A stretch of DNA of 64,000 bases from positions 92,920 to 156,919 of the forward strand of contig NZ_AOHO01000038.1 in assembly GCF_000342005.1 (NCBI RefSeq), in the 5' to 3' direction. The DNA is from Amycolatopsis decaplanina DSM 44594 (GTDB lineage: Bacteria; Actinomycetota; Actinomycetes; Mycobacteriales; Pseudonocardiaceae). Below are positions 9,418-18,785 of the stretch, one piece after another (positions within the stretch are counted from its first letter, which is position 1; the number at the start of each line of letters is the position of its first letter). Below the pieces are notes generated by a model, which was not told the origin of the DNA, did no database searches, and saw nothing but the letters and a program-made list of their open reading frames with translations. The translations under genes and the position numbers were made by a program.

Positions 9418-9670
9418 GTGGCGCGTGTCCTGCTCCTGTTGTCGGTCGCCGTGTTCGTCTTCGCGACGGCCGCCGGCGCGAGGTCGAATCCGCGGCACGT
9501 CTTGCCGTCACGGGCACGCGTCCGAACCGGCCACGGGCAAGGTGTCCACCAAGACGAAGGCAGACCAGCGCAGGGCGGCCTGCGGCAAGGACGAGGATCA
9601 GTGCTACGAGCCGGGGACGAACACCCCCAGTGCCGGACCGGCGGCTGCGTCAACGCCGGACGAGGGATGA
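9418..9670 (+). pseudogene. Small secreted protein, apparently frameshifted
   Basis: The GTG at 9418 follows GGAGGCGGAGGG and opens a clear signal peptide (VARVLLLLSVAVFVFATAAG) in one frame. From about 9510 strong coding bias switches by one base to the next frame, which reads TGKVSTKTKADQRRAACGKD, EDQCYEPG and ends at the TGA at 9668. Neither frame alone has both a signal peptide and a coding-like mature part. The most economical reading is a ~80-residue secreted Cys-containing protein broken by a single indel between 9480 and 9520; a sequencing error is the alternative. No family recognised. Confidence 0.5.
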
Positions 9671-9881
9671 CACAGCGCGACGTCGAGAAACAGCGCGACG
9701 AAGTGGCTCCGCGAGCATCCGGGTTGGTGTCCGGCGGGCGAGACGGGAGCCGTGGCGCCGTGTTGACCGAAACGCACTGCCGAACACCCCATTCGGGTGA
9801 TAACGGTTCGGCATTCGATGTATCTGACGTACTTCCCATTGACACCTTCCTGCGATCGCGGCGACCGGGTGGAGGAATGCG

Positions 9882-10343
9882 GTGACGGTGAAGGGCGCGG
9901 GTCAGGAGTACCTGACGCGGCAGATCGGGGCGCTGCTCGAAGCGATTCGTGAGGAGGGGCCGGTCGGCGAGGGCAGACGCAGCTTCCGGCTCGCCGGGCA
10001 TCTCGCCGCCGAGGGCGGGTTCCACCTCGGCGACATCCTCGCCGCGACGGCGCATTTGCTGGCGGTCCACGCCTGGAACAACGGCTACCTCGCCGCGGCG
10101 GAACTGCTGACGCGCCGTATGCGGGACTTCGGCGCCGAGTCGGTGGAGCTGGTGCAGTACCTCGTGCGGTTGGAGACCGGGATCGAGCAGGGGTGGCTTC
10201 CGCAGGAGGACAGGGAAGCCCTCATCGACTACGCGCGGCGCGCCCAGCGGCCCGACATCGAGCGCCGGGCGCAGGCGATCGAGCCGTTGGTGCCCGGGGT
10301 CAGCGACCCCGAGTGTCCTGATCGGATGGCCAGTGAGTCGTGA
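9882..10343 (+). CDS. Hypothetical helical protein
   Basis: A 153-residue protein with no signal peptide or membrane segment, predicted mostly helical (YLTRQIGALLEAIREEG, LAATAHLLAVHAWNNGYLAAAELLTRRMRDFG). It starts with GTG after GGTGGAGGAATGCG. I do not recognise a family. Its 3' end overlaps the convergent ROK gene by 44 bp. Confidence 0.65.
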   Translation: MTVKGAGQEYLTRQIGALLEAIREEGPVGEGRRSFRLAGHLAAEGGFHLGDILAATAHLLAVHAWNNGYLAAAELLTRRMRDFGAESVELVQYLVRLETGIEQGWLPQEDREALIDYARRAQRPDIERRAQAIEPLVPGVSDPECPDRMASES

Positions 10344-11475
10344 GATAGTGCTCGGGATCCGCGAGGACGCCGCGTATCACCGAGCCGGCCGCGCCGCGTA
10401 CGGCGGCTCCCGTGCCGAGCGCCGAGCGGACGACGCGCACCGGCGACCACGCCGCGCTGGGTACGCGGCGTTCCAGTTCGGCGAGGAGCGGCTCTCGTAG
10501 CCACGGCTCGAGTCGCGCGTAGGTTCCGCCTAGCACCACCGCCGGAACGTCCATCAGATTGACCACAGTGGACAGTCCGATGCCGAGGTGTCCCGCGGCG
10601 GTGGTCACCGCGGAAAGTGCCGCGTCGTCGCCGGACTCCAGCGCGGAGACCAGATCGTCCACGGTCTCCGCGCCCGCGAGCCGCAGGATCTCCTCTTGTC
10701 CCGCCATCCGTTCCAGGCAGCCGTTCGCGCCGCACGAACACGGCGGGCCGTCGGGCGCCACCGGCAGGTGGCCGATCTCGCCGCCCGCGCCGCGGACGCC
10801 TTCGAACAGGGCGCGGTCCAGCACGATTCCCGCACCGATCCCGATCTCGCCGGACACGTGGACGAAATCCGGCAGCGCCGAGCCGTGCCAGAGTTCGGCG
10901 AGTGCCGCGAAGTTCGCTTCGTTGGCGACAGTGAACGTCTCGCCGAGCCGGTCGGCGAGGTCGACGTCGCGCCAGCCCAGGTTGGGGGCGAGCCGCACAA
11001 GGCCGGATTCGACCAGGCCCGGAACCGCGATACCGACACCGCCGACGGGGACTCCGAGCGCGTCCGCCTGCTTCCGTGCTTCGCGCAGGAACTTCGAGAC
11101 GCGCTGGAAGACGCGCGGGGTCCGGTTGTCCGCGTATCGGACCTCCTGCGCCCGGACGGTGCCGGTCAAATCGACGAGGCAGGACGCCAGGTAGTCGACG
11201 CCGATCTCGATGCCGAGTCCGTGCGGGCCGGTGGAGGAGAGCGACACGACGGTGCCGCGCCGTCCGGGGCCGACACGCTGTTCCGGCTCGCCTTCGGCCA
11301 CGAGATCCGCCGCGATCAAGCGGTCGACCACGATCGACACGGTGGCCTTCGTGAGTCCGGTGGTGGCGGCGAGACCCGCCCGCGAGGTGCCCGGGCCGTC
11401 CGCGATCGCGCCGAGGACGAGGGCGGCGTTGTGCTGCCGCACGGTGTGCTGTCCCGCCGGGCGCGTGCCGATCAT
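10300..11475 (-). CDS. xylR: ROK family transcriptional repressor, probable xylose regulator
   Basis: A 391-residue ROK protein: winged helix at the N-terminus (QHNAALVLGAIADGPGTSRAGLA, TKATVSIVVDRLI), a glucokinase-like ATPase core (GIEIGVDYLASCLVDLTG) and the zinc-binding signature CSCGANGCLE. It is divergent from xylose isomerase, the classic arrangement of XylR, which releases DNA on binding xylose. An 11-bp inverted repeat lies in the shared promoter. The assignment to xylose rests on that context. Confidence 0.85.
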   Translation of the reverse strand: MIGTRPAGQHTVRQHNAALVLGAIADGPGTSRAGLAATTGLTKATVSIVVDRLIAADLVAEGEPEQRVGPGRRGTVVSLSSTGPHGLGIEIGVDYLASCLVDLTGTVRAQEVRYADNRTPRVFQRVSKFLREARKQADALGVPVGGVGIAVPGLVESGLVRLAPNLGWRDVDLADRLGETFTVANEANFAALAELWHGSALPDFVHVSGEIGIGAGIVLDRALFEGVRGAGGEIGHLPVAPDGPPCSCGANGCLERMAGQEEILRLAGAETVDDLVSALESGDDAALSAVTTAAGHLGIGLSTVVNLMDVPAVVLGGTYARLEPWLREPLLAELERRVPSAAWSPVRVVRSALGTGAAVRGAAGSVIRGVLADPEHYLTTHWPSDQDTRGR

Positions 11476-11494
11476 CGCGCGATTCTATTCGTTC

Positions 11495-11549
11495 GATGCC
11501 TGAACGAAAGCCTTGACCCGCCGGATTCGCATCGATAAGTTCAGGCATC
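11495..11549. promoter_or_regulatory. xylR/xylA operator and xylA promoter
   Basis: A perfect inverted pair GATGCCTGAAC (11495-11505) and GTTCAGGCATC (11539-11549) lies 20 bp upstream of either gene. Between them is a promoter for xylA: TTGACC at 11513-11518 and TAAGTT at 11536-11541, 17 bp apart. The right half-site overlaps the -10 box, so a bound repressor would block xylA; the left half-site lies just upstream of the repressor start and could give autoregulation. Confidence 0.7.
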
Positions 11550-11570
11550 AAACTAATTGGTGGAGGCGAG

Positions 11571-12740
11571 ATGGCTCAGGCACCGACGCGTGAGGACAAG
11601 TTCAGCTTCGGGCTGTGGACCGTGGGCTGGCAGGCGAACGACATGTTCGGCCCGGCGAGCCGGGCTCCGCTCGACCCGGTCGAAGCCGTGCACCGCCTCT
11701 CGGATCTCGGCGCCTGGGGGATCACTTTCCACGACGACGACCTCGTTCCGTTCGGTTCGGCCGAAGCGGAACGCGCGCGGCATCTCAAGCGGTTCCAAGG
11801 CGCGCTCGCCGAGACCGGTCTCGTCGTGCCGATGGTGACCACGAACCTGTTCAGCCACCCCGTTTTCAAGGACGGCGGCCTGACCAGCAACGACCGCGAC
11901 GTCCGCCGCTACGCGCTGCGGAAGGTGCTGCGGAATTTCGACCTCGCCGCCGAACTCGGCGCGTCGACGTTCGTGCTCTGGGGCGGCCGCGAAGGCAGCG
12001 AGACCGACGCCGCGAAGGACGTTCGCGCGGCGATGGACCGCTACCGCGAGGGCATCGACTTCCTCGCCCAGTACGTCCTCGACCAGGGTTACGGCCTTCG
12101 GCTCGCGCTCGAGCCGAAGCCGAACGAACCTCGTGGCGACATCCTGCTGCCGACCATCGGGCACGCGCTCGCGTTCATCTCCACGCTGGACAACCACGAG
12201 ATCGTCGGGGTGAACCCCGAGGTCGGTCACGAGCAGATGGCCGGGCTCAACATCGTCCACGGCATCGGACAGGCCCTGTGGCAGGGCAAGCTGTTCCACA
12301 TCGACCTCAACGGCCAGCGCGGCCCGCGGTTCGACCAGGACCTCGTGTTCGGCCACGGCGACGTGCTGTCGTCGTTCTTCCTGGTCGATCTGCTTGAGCA
12401 CGGTGGCTACGACGGGCCGCGTCACTTCGACTACAAGCCGCTGCGCACGGAGAACATGGATGGCGTCTGGGCCAGCGCCGAAGCCAATATGGCCAGTTAC
12501 CTGCTGCTCGCCGAACGTGCCCGCGCGTTCCGCGCCGATCCCGAGGTGCGGGCCGCGCTGGACGCCGCCCTCGTCCCGGAGCTGGCGACGCCGACCCTCG
12601 GCGAGGGCGAGACGGCGGCGGATCTGCTCGCGGACCGATCGGCGTTCGAGGACTTCGATCCGGACAAGGCGGCGGAACGCGGTTACGGCTTCATCCGCCT
12701 GTCCCAGCTCGCCCTCGAACACCTCACCGGGGCCCGCTAG
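11571..12740 (+). CDS. xylA: Xylose isomerase
   Basis: A 389-residue class I xylose isomerase converting D-xylose to D-xylulose (and glucose to fructose). Signature residues are present: catalytic His in [23 protein letters not shown] with the Glu and Lys of the metal site, [16 protein letters not shown] and FDYKPLRT. Length equals that of the Streptomyces and Actinoplanes enzymes. ATG follows GGTGGAGGCGAG. A xylulokinase gene does not follow; the downstream gene is convergent with 4 bp overlap, so xylB must be elsewhere. Confidence 0.95.
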   Translation: MAQAPTREDKFSFGLWTVGWQANDMFGPASRAPLDPVEAVHRLSDLGAWGITFHDDDLVPFGSAEAERARHLKRFQGALAETGLVVPMVTTNLFSHPVFKDGGLTSNDRDVRRYALRKVLRNFDLAAELGASTFVLWGGREGSETDAAKDVRAAMDRYREGIDFLAQYVLDQGYGLRLALEPKPNEPRGDILLPTIGHALAFISTLDNHEIVGVNPEVGHEQMAGLNIVHGIGQALWQGKLFHIDLNGQRGPRFDQDLVFGHGDVLSSFFLVDLLEHGGYDGPRHFDYKPLRTENMDGVWASAEANMASYLLLAERARAFRADPEVRAALDAALVPELATPTLGEGETAADLLADRSAFEDFDPDKAAERGYGFIRLSQLALEHLTGAR

Positions 12741-13753
12741 AACCGGTCGACGTTGAGGACGGCCTTGGCGAACGCCTCCGGCGCTTCTTGCGGCACGTTG
12801 TGGCCGATCCCGTTCAGGACGCGGTGCTCGTACTTGCCGGAGAACTTCGACCGGTACGCCTTGCCGTCGGTGTTCGGGCCGTCGAAGTCGCTGCCGATCG
12901 TGATGGTGGGCACGGAAACCGCCGGTCCCTGAGCGAGTTTCTGTTCCAGCACGTCGAGTTTCGGGTCGCCGTCGGCGAGGCTCAGCCGCCACCGGTAGTT
13001 GTGGATCACGATGGCCACGTGGTCCGGGTTGTCGAAGCACGCCGCCGAGCGGTCGTAGGTCGCGTCGTCGAAGGTCCACTTCGGCGACGCGATCTTCCAG
13101 ATCAGCTTGTTGAAGTCGTGGCGGTTCTTCGTGTAGCCGAGGATGCCGCGCTCGGTGGCGAAATAGAATTGGTACCACCAGCCGAGCTCGGCGGCGGGGG
13201 AGAGCGGCTGCTTGTTCGTCTCCCGGTCGGTCACCAGGTAGCCGCTCACCGACACGAGCGCTTTGCACCGCTCGGGCCACAGCGCGGCGATGATCACGGC
13301 CGTGCGGGCGCCCCAGTCGAAGCCGCCGAAGACCGCCTTCTCGATCTTGAGGGCGTCCAGCAACGCGACGATGTCGGCGGCGATCGCGGACTGCTGCCCG
13401 TTGCGGAACGTGTCCTTCGACAGGAACCGCGTCGGCCCGTAGCCGCGCAGGAACGGCACGATCACCCGATACCCCGCCGCGACCAGGCGCGGGGTGACGT
13501 CGACGTAGCTGTGGATGTCGTAGGGCCAGCCGTGCAGGAGGACCACCACCGGACCGTCTGCGGGGCCGGCTTCGGCGTAACCGATGCTCAGTTCACCGGC
13601 GTCGATCTGCTTGAGCGGGCCGAACGAGGTGTTCCCGCCGGTCGTGGCGGGCGCCACCACAGGTGCCGCCGCGGGCTGGGCCGAACAGCCCGCCACGGTG
13701 GCTCCCGCTGTCGCCGCGACGACGGCCTGTGCGAACCTTCTCCTGCTGAGCAT
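12737..13753 (-). CDS. Exported epoxide-hydrolase-type alpha/beta hydrolase
   Basis: The product has 338 residues. The N-terminus [21 protein letters not shown] combines a twin-arginine motif with a lipobox (VAGC), so a Tat-exported lipoprotein is likely. The hydrolase core has HGWP (oxyanion loop), GGFDWGAR with an Asp nucleophile, and a C-terminal [11 protein letters not shown]is, the pattern of epoxide hydrolases and haloalkane dehalogenases rather than of serine esterases. Two lid tyrosines are typical of epoxide hydrolases. The natural substrate is unknown. Confidence 0.75.
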   Translation of the reverse strand: MLSRRRFAQAVVAATAGATVAGCSAQPAAAPVVAPATTGGNTSFGPLKQIDAGELSIGYAEAGPADGPVVVLLHGWPYDIHSYVDVTPRLVAAGYRVIVPFLRGYGPTRFLSKDTFRNGQQSAIAADIVALLDALKIEKAVFGGFDWGARTAVIIAALWPERCKALVSVSGYLVTDRETNKQPLSPAAELGWWYQFYFATERGILGYTKNRHDFNKLIWKIASPKWTFDDATYDRSAACFDNPDHVAIVIHNYRWRLSLADGDPKLDVLEQKLAQGPAVSVPTITIGSDFDGPNTDGKAYRSKFSGKYEHRVLNGIGHNVPQEAPEAFAKAVLNVDRF

Positions 13754-13852
13754 CCTGATTCCTCCCGCGAAACGCTTGGTACGGGACGAAATTAGGGGGA
13801 TGGCTCCGGGCGCGGCGACCGTCGGACGACGTCACGGGTGTAAGTCACGTGC

Positions 13853-14629
13853 CTAAGCGACTTCCGGTTCGGCGTTCACGAAGGCCGCTTCCAGCCTGCG
13901 GATCCGGGCCCAGAACTCGGTCTCCCGGCCGGACTCGAGAACGCCCAGATAGCCGCCGGGGACGGCGCGGCCCACGAACGGACCGGACGTCCACACCCGC
14001 CAGCCGCCGGTGGCGTCGTCTCCCGAAGCGGAGGCGGGATCGTCGATGCCGCGGATCGCCGCGATCGGGCATGAGAGCCGTGTCCTGGCAGGCCCACGGT
14101 AGGCGTTCAGCAACTGGAGATCGCCGAGGAGCAGGTCCAGGGCATACTCCCAGCTTTCGGGCGAGTCACGGTAGCCCGCGACGGGGGTGAGCCCGGTGCG
14201 GCCGAACACCCGCCCCAGCGCCGACGCTCCCGCCTTGGCGTTCTTGTCCGGTGAGCGCCGCTGCGGGGCGCACGCGTCCACGACGATCAGCGCGCCAGGG
14301 GCGACGCCAAGCCGTTGAGCCGCCTCCAGGGCGACGAAGGCCCCCATTCCGAATCCGATCGTCACGGAACGGGAGAACCAGGCCTTCGGTGTCGCGGCGG
14401 CCAAGACCGTGCCGAGTTCTTCGAGAGAGGACGCCGGCGACTCCGCAAGCCGTTCCCCGTGCCCGGGGTACTCGGCGCCCCGGACGTCCGCATCGGCCGC
14501 GCCGGCGAGCGGATCGAACGCCCGGAGCGTACCGCCGGCGGGCGGAACCAGCAGGTAGCCGGGGCCGCGACTGTCTGATGTGGACAGTGAAACGAGTGCG
14601 GCCGTCATGATCCGAAAGATACGCGCCAT
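13853..14629 (-). CDS. Type II thioesterase-like protein lacking the catalytic residues
   Basis: The product has 258 residues. The GrsT/RifR-type fold is visible: LLVPPAGGT near the start, YPGHGERL, and the nucleophile-elbow position. The elbow reads GFGMGA where active enzymes have GHSMGA, so the serine is a glycine. Near the C-terminus VPGGYLGVL replaces the usual GxHF stretch, so the catalytic His is absent as well. It may be a pseudoenzyme or bind an acyl ligand. No NRPS/PKS gene is nearby. Start may be ATG 14629 or ATG 14608; neither has a good ribosome binding site. Confidence 0.6.
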   Translation of the reverse strand: MARIFRIMTAALVSLSTSDSRGPGYLLVPPAGGTLRAFDPLAGAADADVRGAEYPGHGERLAESPASSLEELGTVLAAATPKAWFSRSVTIGFGMGAFVALEAAQRLGVAPGALIVVDACAPQRRSPDKNAKAGASALGRVFGRTGLTPVAGYRDSPESWEYALDLLLGDLQLLNAYRGPARTRLSCPIAAIRGIDDPASASGDDATGGWRVWTSGPFVGRAVPGGYLGVLESGRETEFWARIRRLEAAFVNAEPEVA

Positions 14630-14671
14630 TAACCCGAATGGGGTAACGGTTCGGATTCGACGAAGATCAAT

Positions 14672-15619
14672 TCACCCGCCGGGGGGAGCTTTCGGAGACA
14701 AGTCCGCCCGGCCGTGTCGTATCTGGCGCTCCCGTTCGACCTGTCCCCGGATGACCGCCACGGCCGCCTTGAGGACACGCTCGATGATCAGGTCGCGATC
14801 TTCCGGGCGGAGATAGAGGTAGTGACCCGCTTCCGGCAGGATTTCGACGTCGGCATGGGGGAGCAGGCTTTCGAGTCGTGCGGCGGCAGCGGCCGAATCG
14901 TGCACGACGCCGCGTCCGCCGAACAGGGCGAGCGTGGGAACTTCGATGGACCGCAGTGCCTCCTCGCTCGGGCAGACCTGGAACGGCACCCGCGCACGGT
15001 AGGACCGGATCCCGGCGAGCACCAGCCGGACGGCGGGCTGGTCGAGGATGTCCTCCCCGGCGGACCACGTCACGAACCGACGCCACAGCCGGTCGCTGTC
15101 GAACACCGCCGCGAGCAGGCCGTACCAGAGCACCTTCCGGACGAACGGCGCCGAAACCGTGGTCGCGTCCAGCAAGCCGATGGAGATGAGCCTGCCGGGG
15201 AAGTGGATCGCCTGGTTGACCGCGTGCCACCCACCGGTCGACCCGCCTACGAGGTGCACGGCGGTCAGCTCCAGGCTTTCGAAGACGTCGTCGAGGGCGC
15301 TCGCGCGCTCACGGATGTCCTTGAACGGCGCCGTTTGCACGCTTCGGCCCGCCTCGCCGAGAGTGTCGATCGCGTAGACCGCGTGCCGCTCGGCCAAGGC
15401 GGGAATCAAAGCGGCGAAACAGGCGGAAGTCGCCATGAGGCCCGGCAGCAGGGCGATCGGCGGGCCGCTGTCGCCGTAGCGGTAGACCCGCGTCGTGCCG
15501 TGGCGCGTCTCGACGTCGAAAACAGCGCCCGGCTCCGGGCACTCGGCCATGGCGCGGTCGTAGGCGGCGAAGTAACGCTTCTCGGCCGCCGGATTTCTGA
15601 ATCTCCCGATTTTCTCCAT
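14672..15619 (-). CDS. Alpha/beta hydrolase
   Basis: A 315-residue cytosolic hydrolase. LLPGLMATSACF forms the oxyanion region, GGSTGG carries the nucleophile Ser, and AGHYLYL the catalytic His. ATG at 15619 was chosen because upstream in-frame sequence crosses the divergent promoter. It faces an AraC regulator starting at 15677, only 57 bp away, which probably controls it. The ~25-residue tail after the last helix is Arg-rich. Confidence 0.75.
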   Translation of the reverse strand: MEKIGRFRNPAAEKRYFAAYDRAMAECPEPGAVFDVETRHGTTRVYRYGDSGPPIALLPGLMATSACFAALIPALAERHAVYAIDTLGEAGRSVQTAPFKDIRERASALDDVFESLELTAVHLVGGSTGGWHAVNQAIHFPGRLISIGLLDATTVSAPFVRKVLWYGLLAAVFDSDRLWRRFVTWSAGEDILDQPAVRLVLAGIRSYRARVPFQVCPSEEALRSIEVPTLALFGGRGVVHDSAAAAARLESLLPHADVEILPEAGHYLYLRPEDRDLIIERVLKAAVAVIRGQVERERQIRHGRADLSPKAPPGG

Positions 15620-15676
15620 GGCCGGAACGCTAGGCGGAGCCACGTTTCGGGTCTTGAACGAAAGTAAGATGGCGGC

Positions 15677-16501
15677 ATGGGCGGGTGGGGTCTCGTGGTG
15701 CCGCGGCGGGACATCCTCCGCGCACCCGGCGAGCGGGTACTCGGGTGGCCTCCTTCCGGCCTCACCGCCCACGTGTCGAGCTACGTCGCGCATGACCTTC
15801 CCGATGCCGGCGCGAATTCCTGGCAGATCACTCCGTTGTCCGTGCTCGCGTGGGTGATCGACCTCGAAGCGCCGCGCCGTCCCGGGATCCCGGAGTCACC
15901 CGTGCTGGGGTTACGGGACCGCCCGTTGCGCGTCGAGCAGGCCGGGGCTTCGCGCGGGATCATCGTCACCCTGACCCCGCTCGGTGCGTACGCGTTGTTC
16001 GGGATCCCGTTGCGGGAGCTGGCGAATTCGGTGGTCGCGGCGTCCGACCTGTTGCCCGCCGGGGCGTTGACCGAACGGCTGGCCGAGGCGGCGGACTGGC
16101 CGGAAAGGTTCCGGCTGCTGGACGAGTACCTGGCGGCGAGCTTTGCCCGCGGCCCCGCGCCGGCGGCACCGGTCCGATACGCGTGGGACCGGCTTTCGGC
16201 GGGCCCGGTCCGCGTCGACACCCTCGCGGACGAGATCGGCTGGAGCAGGCAGCACCTCACTTCCCGCTTCCGCGAGCAGGTCGGGCTGAATCCCCGCACG
16301 GTCGGGCGAGTCGCCCGGCTCAACCGCGTGATGGCGCTGGTGAACCGGGCGTCGTCCCTTTCGTGGGCGGAGGTCGCGCACCTGGGTGGCTACAGCGACC
16401 AGGCGCATCTCATCCGCGAGTTCCGGGTGCTGACCGGATGCAGCCCGACCGAGGCCGGGAAACCGGCGGGGCTATTTGTTCCGCCACGTGACGGCGCGTG
16501 A
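15677..16501 (+). CDS. AraC family transcriptional regulator
   Basis: A 274-residue regulator. Its C-terminal third is a double helix-turn-helix of the AraC type (VRVDTLADEIGWSRQHLTSRFREQ, then WAEVAHLGGYSDQAHLIREFR), preceded by a ~170-residue effector domain. It lies divergent to the alpha/beta hydrolase and is the obvious candidate for its control. Its 3' end overlaps the convergent lipoprotein gene by 30 bp. Confidence 0.82.
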   Translation: MGGWGLVVPRRDILRAPGERVLGWPPSGLTAHVSSYVAHDLPDAGANSWQITPLSVLAWVIDLEAPRRPGIPESPVLGLRDRPLRVEQAGASRGIIVTLTPLGAYALFGIPLRELANSVVAASDLLPAGALTERLAEAADWPERFRLLDEYLAASFARGPAPAAPVRYAWDRLSAGPVRVDTLADEIGWSRQHLTSRFREQVGLNPRTVGRVARLNRVMALVNRASSLSWAEVAHLGGYSDQAHLIREFRVLTGCSPTEAGKPAGLFVPPRDGA

Positions 16502-17161
16502 ATCGGCGCTTTCATAAGGCTGCGACGTGTACGCGAGCGACGTGATCGGATCCGACGCGACCCCGAAGTGCAGACGGCAGGACTCGAAGACCGCTCCCTT
16601 GGTCGAGAAGTCCTTCGGCGCGAACTTCTCGTCCTGGCAGCCGGTGACGTCGGTGTCCCCCATCCCCAGCAGGGAGCCCGGCCAACCACCGCTCTTGGTC
16701 TTGGCGCTGAGGATCGGTGCGTACACCTCGGCCATGTTGGTGCCGTCGACGTTGGTCAGCTTCTCGCGGACGAAAAAGAAGTTCTTGCCGCGCAGCTTCG
16801 CCTTGTCCTCGTCCTTGAGGGGCAGGCCGTCGATGTCGGCGTCGGGCGCTTTGACCGATTCCACGGTGACCGTCAGCCCGATGACGCCCTTCGCGTAGTG
16901 GCTGTAGAACGGAATGATCGCCTGTTCGCCGAACTTCAGTTTCGTACCCGGCTTCACGGCCTCGCCGGTGACCTCCAGCGTCGGCGTTGTGGTCAGGTAC
17001 GGCTTCGCCGTCGTCGTCGGCTCGCTGGCGGACGCTTCCCCGGACGTGGTCGCGGCGGCGCTCCGGGCCTGGCCGGTGTTCGACGGCGGCGTACAGCCGA
17101 TCAGCGCGGCGCCGAGCATCGCGGCGATGACGGCATGACGAACTCTCGGACGTGTGGGCAC
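16472..17161 (-). CDS. Secreted lipoprotein of unknown function
   Basis: The product has 229 residues. A lipoprotein signal peptide ends ALIGC with Cys at residue 23, followed by a Ser/Thr-rich tether (~residues 25-55). The globular part (ADIDGLPLKDEDKAKLRGKN, FVREKLTNVDGTNMAEVYAP) has the look of an immunoglobulin-like DUF4352-type extracellular domain; two further cysteines (CQDEKF, SCRLHF) may form a disulphide. Starts with GTG after GAGGGGAGATC. Confidence 0.7.
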   Translation of the reverse strand: MPTRPRVRHAVIAAMLGAALIGCTPPSNTGQARSAAATTSGEASASEPTTTAKPYLTTTPTLEVTGEAVKPGTKLKFGEQAIIPFYSHYAKGVIGLTVTVESVKAPDADIDGLPLKDEDKAKLRGKNFFFVREKLTNVDGTNMAEVYAPILSAKTKSGGWPGSLLGMGDTDVTGCQDEKFAPKDFSTKGAVFESCRLHFGVASDPITSLAYTSQPYESADSRAVTWRNK

Positions 17162-17257
17162 GACCGATCTCCCCTCGAAAGTGAAAGCGCGTGGATTCCC
17201 CCGAAGAGCACTCTAGACAACGAGCGTTCACTCGATCGGTGGAGGTAGGTTGCGGGC

Positions 17258-18115
17258 ATGACCCAGGTTTCGACGCCTGCCGAGGCTGCCACGAGGATCA
17301 CCGGACGAGCTGTCGCCGAGCAGAGGAGTCTCTCGGGCGGAGTGACCGAGGTGGTGCTGGACAGCGGCGACACAGTGGTCGTCAAACGGGGTCACGCCCG
17401 GAACGCGACACCGGCGGAGGCCGCGGGCCTGCGATGGCTGGGTGAGCCCGGTGCCGTACGGGTGCCCGAGGTACGCGGCCATGACGGCGAATGGCTGGTC
17501 ACGGAACTGGTCGGCGGCGGACGGCCGACACATCACGCGGCGGAGCGGCTGGGGCGGGGACTCGCGGCGTTGCACGCGGCCGGTGCGCCCGCGTTCGGCG
17601 CGGCGCCGCCGGACGGGCCCGTCGACGCATGGATCGGCCTGGCCCCGATGAAGAACACTCCAGGGGAGGACTGGCCACGGTGGTACGCCGAGCACCGGGT
17701 CCTGCCCTATGTCCGCCGTGCGATCGACGAGGGCACTTTGACCGGCGAGGAAGCCGTTGTCATCGAGAACGCCTGTGCGCGGCTCTCCGTCGTGGCCGGA
17801 CCGGCCGAACCTCCGGCGCGTCTGCACGGTGACCTGTGGAACGGCAACGTGCTGTGGGGAGCCGTCGAGGCCTCGCTCATCGATCCGGCCGCGCATGGTG
17901 GCCATCGCGAAACCGATCTGGCCATGCTCCAGTTGTTCGGCTGCCCGCTGCTCGATCGGGTGCTCGCCGCTTACCAGGAGGTCGCCCCGCTCGCCGACGG
18001 CTGGACCGACCGGATCGGCGCGCACCAGCTGTTCCCGCTCCTGGTCCACACCGTCCTTTTCGGACGGTCCTATGCCGGGCAGGCGGTCGCGGCCGCGAAG
18101 GCCGTCGGCCGGTAG
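17258..18115 (+). CDS. Fructosamine kinase family / aminoglycoside phosphotransferase-like protein
   Basis: A 285-residue protein-kinase-like phosphotransferase. HGDLWNGNVLWG is the Brenner catalytic loop with Asp and Asn, and IDPAAHGGHRETDLAMLQLFG is the metal-binding DPA plus family-specific tail of fructosamine-3-kinases. The N-terminal lobe has a VVKRG lysine. The likely role is repair of glycated amines or sugar phosphorylation. The gene stands alone and is convergent with the TetR gene (2-bp gap). Confidence 0.8.
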   Translation: MTQVSTPAEAATRITGRAVAEQRSLSGGVTEVVLDSGDTVVVKRGHARNATPAEAAGLRWLGEPGAVRVPEVRGHDGEWLVTELVGGGRPTHHAAERLGRGLAALHAAGAPAFGAAPPDGPVDAWIGLAPMKNTPGEDWPRWYAEHRVLPYVRRAIDEGTLTGEEAVVIENACARLSVVAGPAEPPARLHGDLWNGNVLWGAVEASLIDPAAHGGHRETDLAMLQLFGCPLLDRVLAAYQEVAPLADGWTDRIGAHQLFPLLVHTVLFGRSYAGQAVAAAKAVGR

Positions 18116-18116
18116 C

Positions 18117-18785
18117 TCACCGGGCGAGGCGGTCGAGCCATTCGGCGAGCATCGCGTGCTCGGCGGGGGTCAGCACGTCCCCGGGTTCCTTCTCCAGCAC
18201 GGCTTTGAGCGCGATCGCGCGGCTGGGGATGTCCGAAGCCCTGTCCGCGTTGCCGGTGGTGATGGTCGCGATCACATGCTCGCGCGCGGCGGTGATCAGG
18301 TCCGGATCGCGTTGCTCCGGCGGGCTCGCGAGGAAGGAGAGGATCACGCCCATCCCGGTCGCGTGCACCAACTGCGCGGCTTGCTCGACCGGGACGCGCA
18401 GCCTGCCTGCCTCGGCGATGCGTTCGACTATCCGGCGGAGCATCCTGTCCGCCTCCTGGCGCGCTTCGCGGACGCGGGGCTCGCCGTACATGAGCATGTA
18501 GAAGGCGGGCTGGTGCAGGCAGAACTCGACGTGCAGGTCCCAGCCTCGCCGGAGGTCGTGCACCGGGTCGTCCGTCTCGCCGAGGGCGTGCTTTCCCTCC
18601 AAATAGCTCTTGAAGCCATACGTGGCGACCGCGTCGAGAAGGCCGTCCTTGTCGCCGAAGGTCCGGTCGAGCGTCGGCGCCTGCACTCCGGCGGCGGCGC
18701 TGACCGCACGCGTCGACAACGCGTCGCGTCCACCCTCCTGCAGGAGTTCCGCCGCCGCGTGGACCAACCACGCCGCAGGCACCAT
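18117..18785 (-). CDS. TetR family regulator, truncated at its 5' end by a deletion
   Basis: 222 residues from the ATG at 18785. The helix-turn-helix (LLQEGGRDALSTRAVSAAAGVQAPTLDRTFGDKDGLLDAV) is present but helix 1 starts almost at residue 5, so the usual 8-15 leading residues are gone. The conserved Tyr of the recognition helix (PTLYR) is Asp. The ATG shares bases with the ATG of the opposite-strand SDR fragment (CATG at 18783-18786), and no intergenic promoter remains. This looks like the product of a deletion that removed both gene starts; it is probably non-functional. Confidence 0.6.
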   Translation of the reverse strand: MVPAAWLVHAAAELLQEGGRDALSTRAVSAAAGVQAPTLDRTFGDKDGLLDAVATYGFKSYLEGKHALGETDDPVHDLRRGWDLHVEFCLHQPAFYMLMYGEPRVREARQEADRMLRRIVERIAEAGRLRVPVEQAAQLVHATGMGVILSFLASPPEQRDPDLITAAREHVIATITTGNADRASDIPSRAIALKAVLEKEPGDVLTPAEHAMLAEWLDRLAR

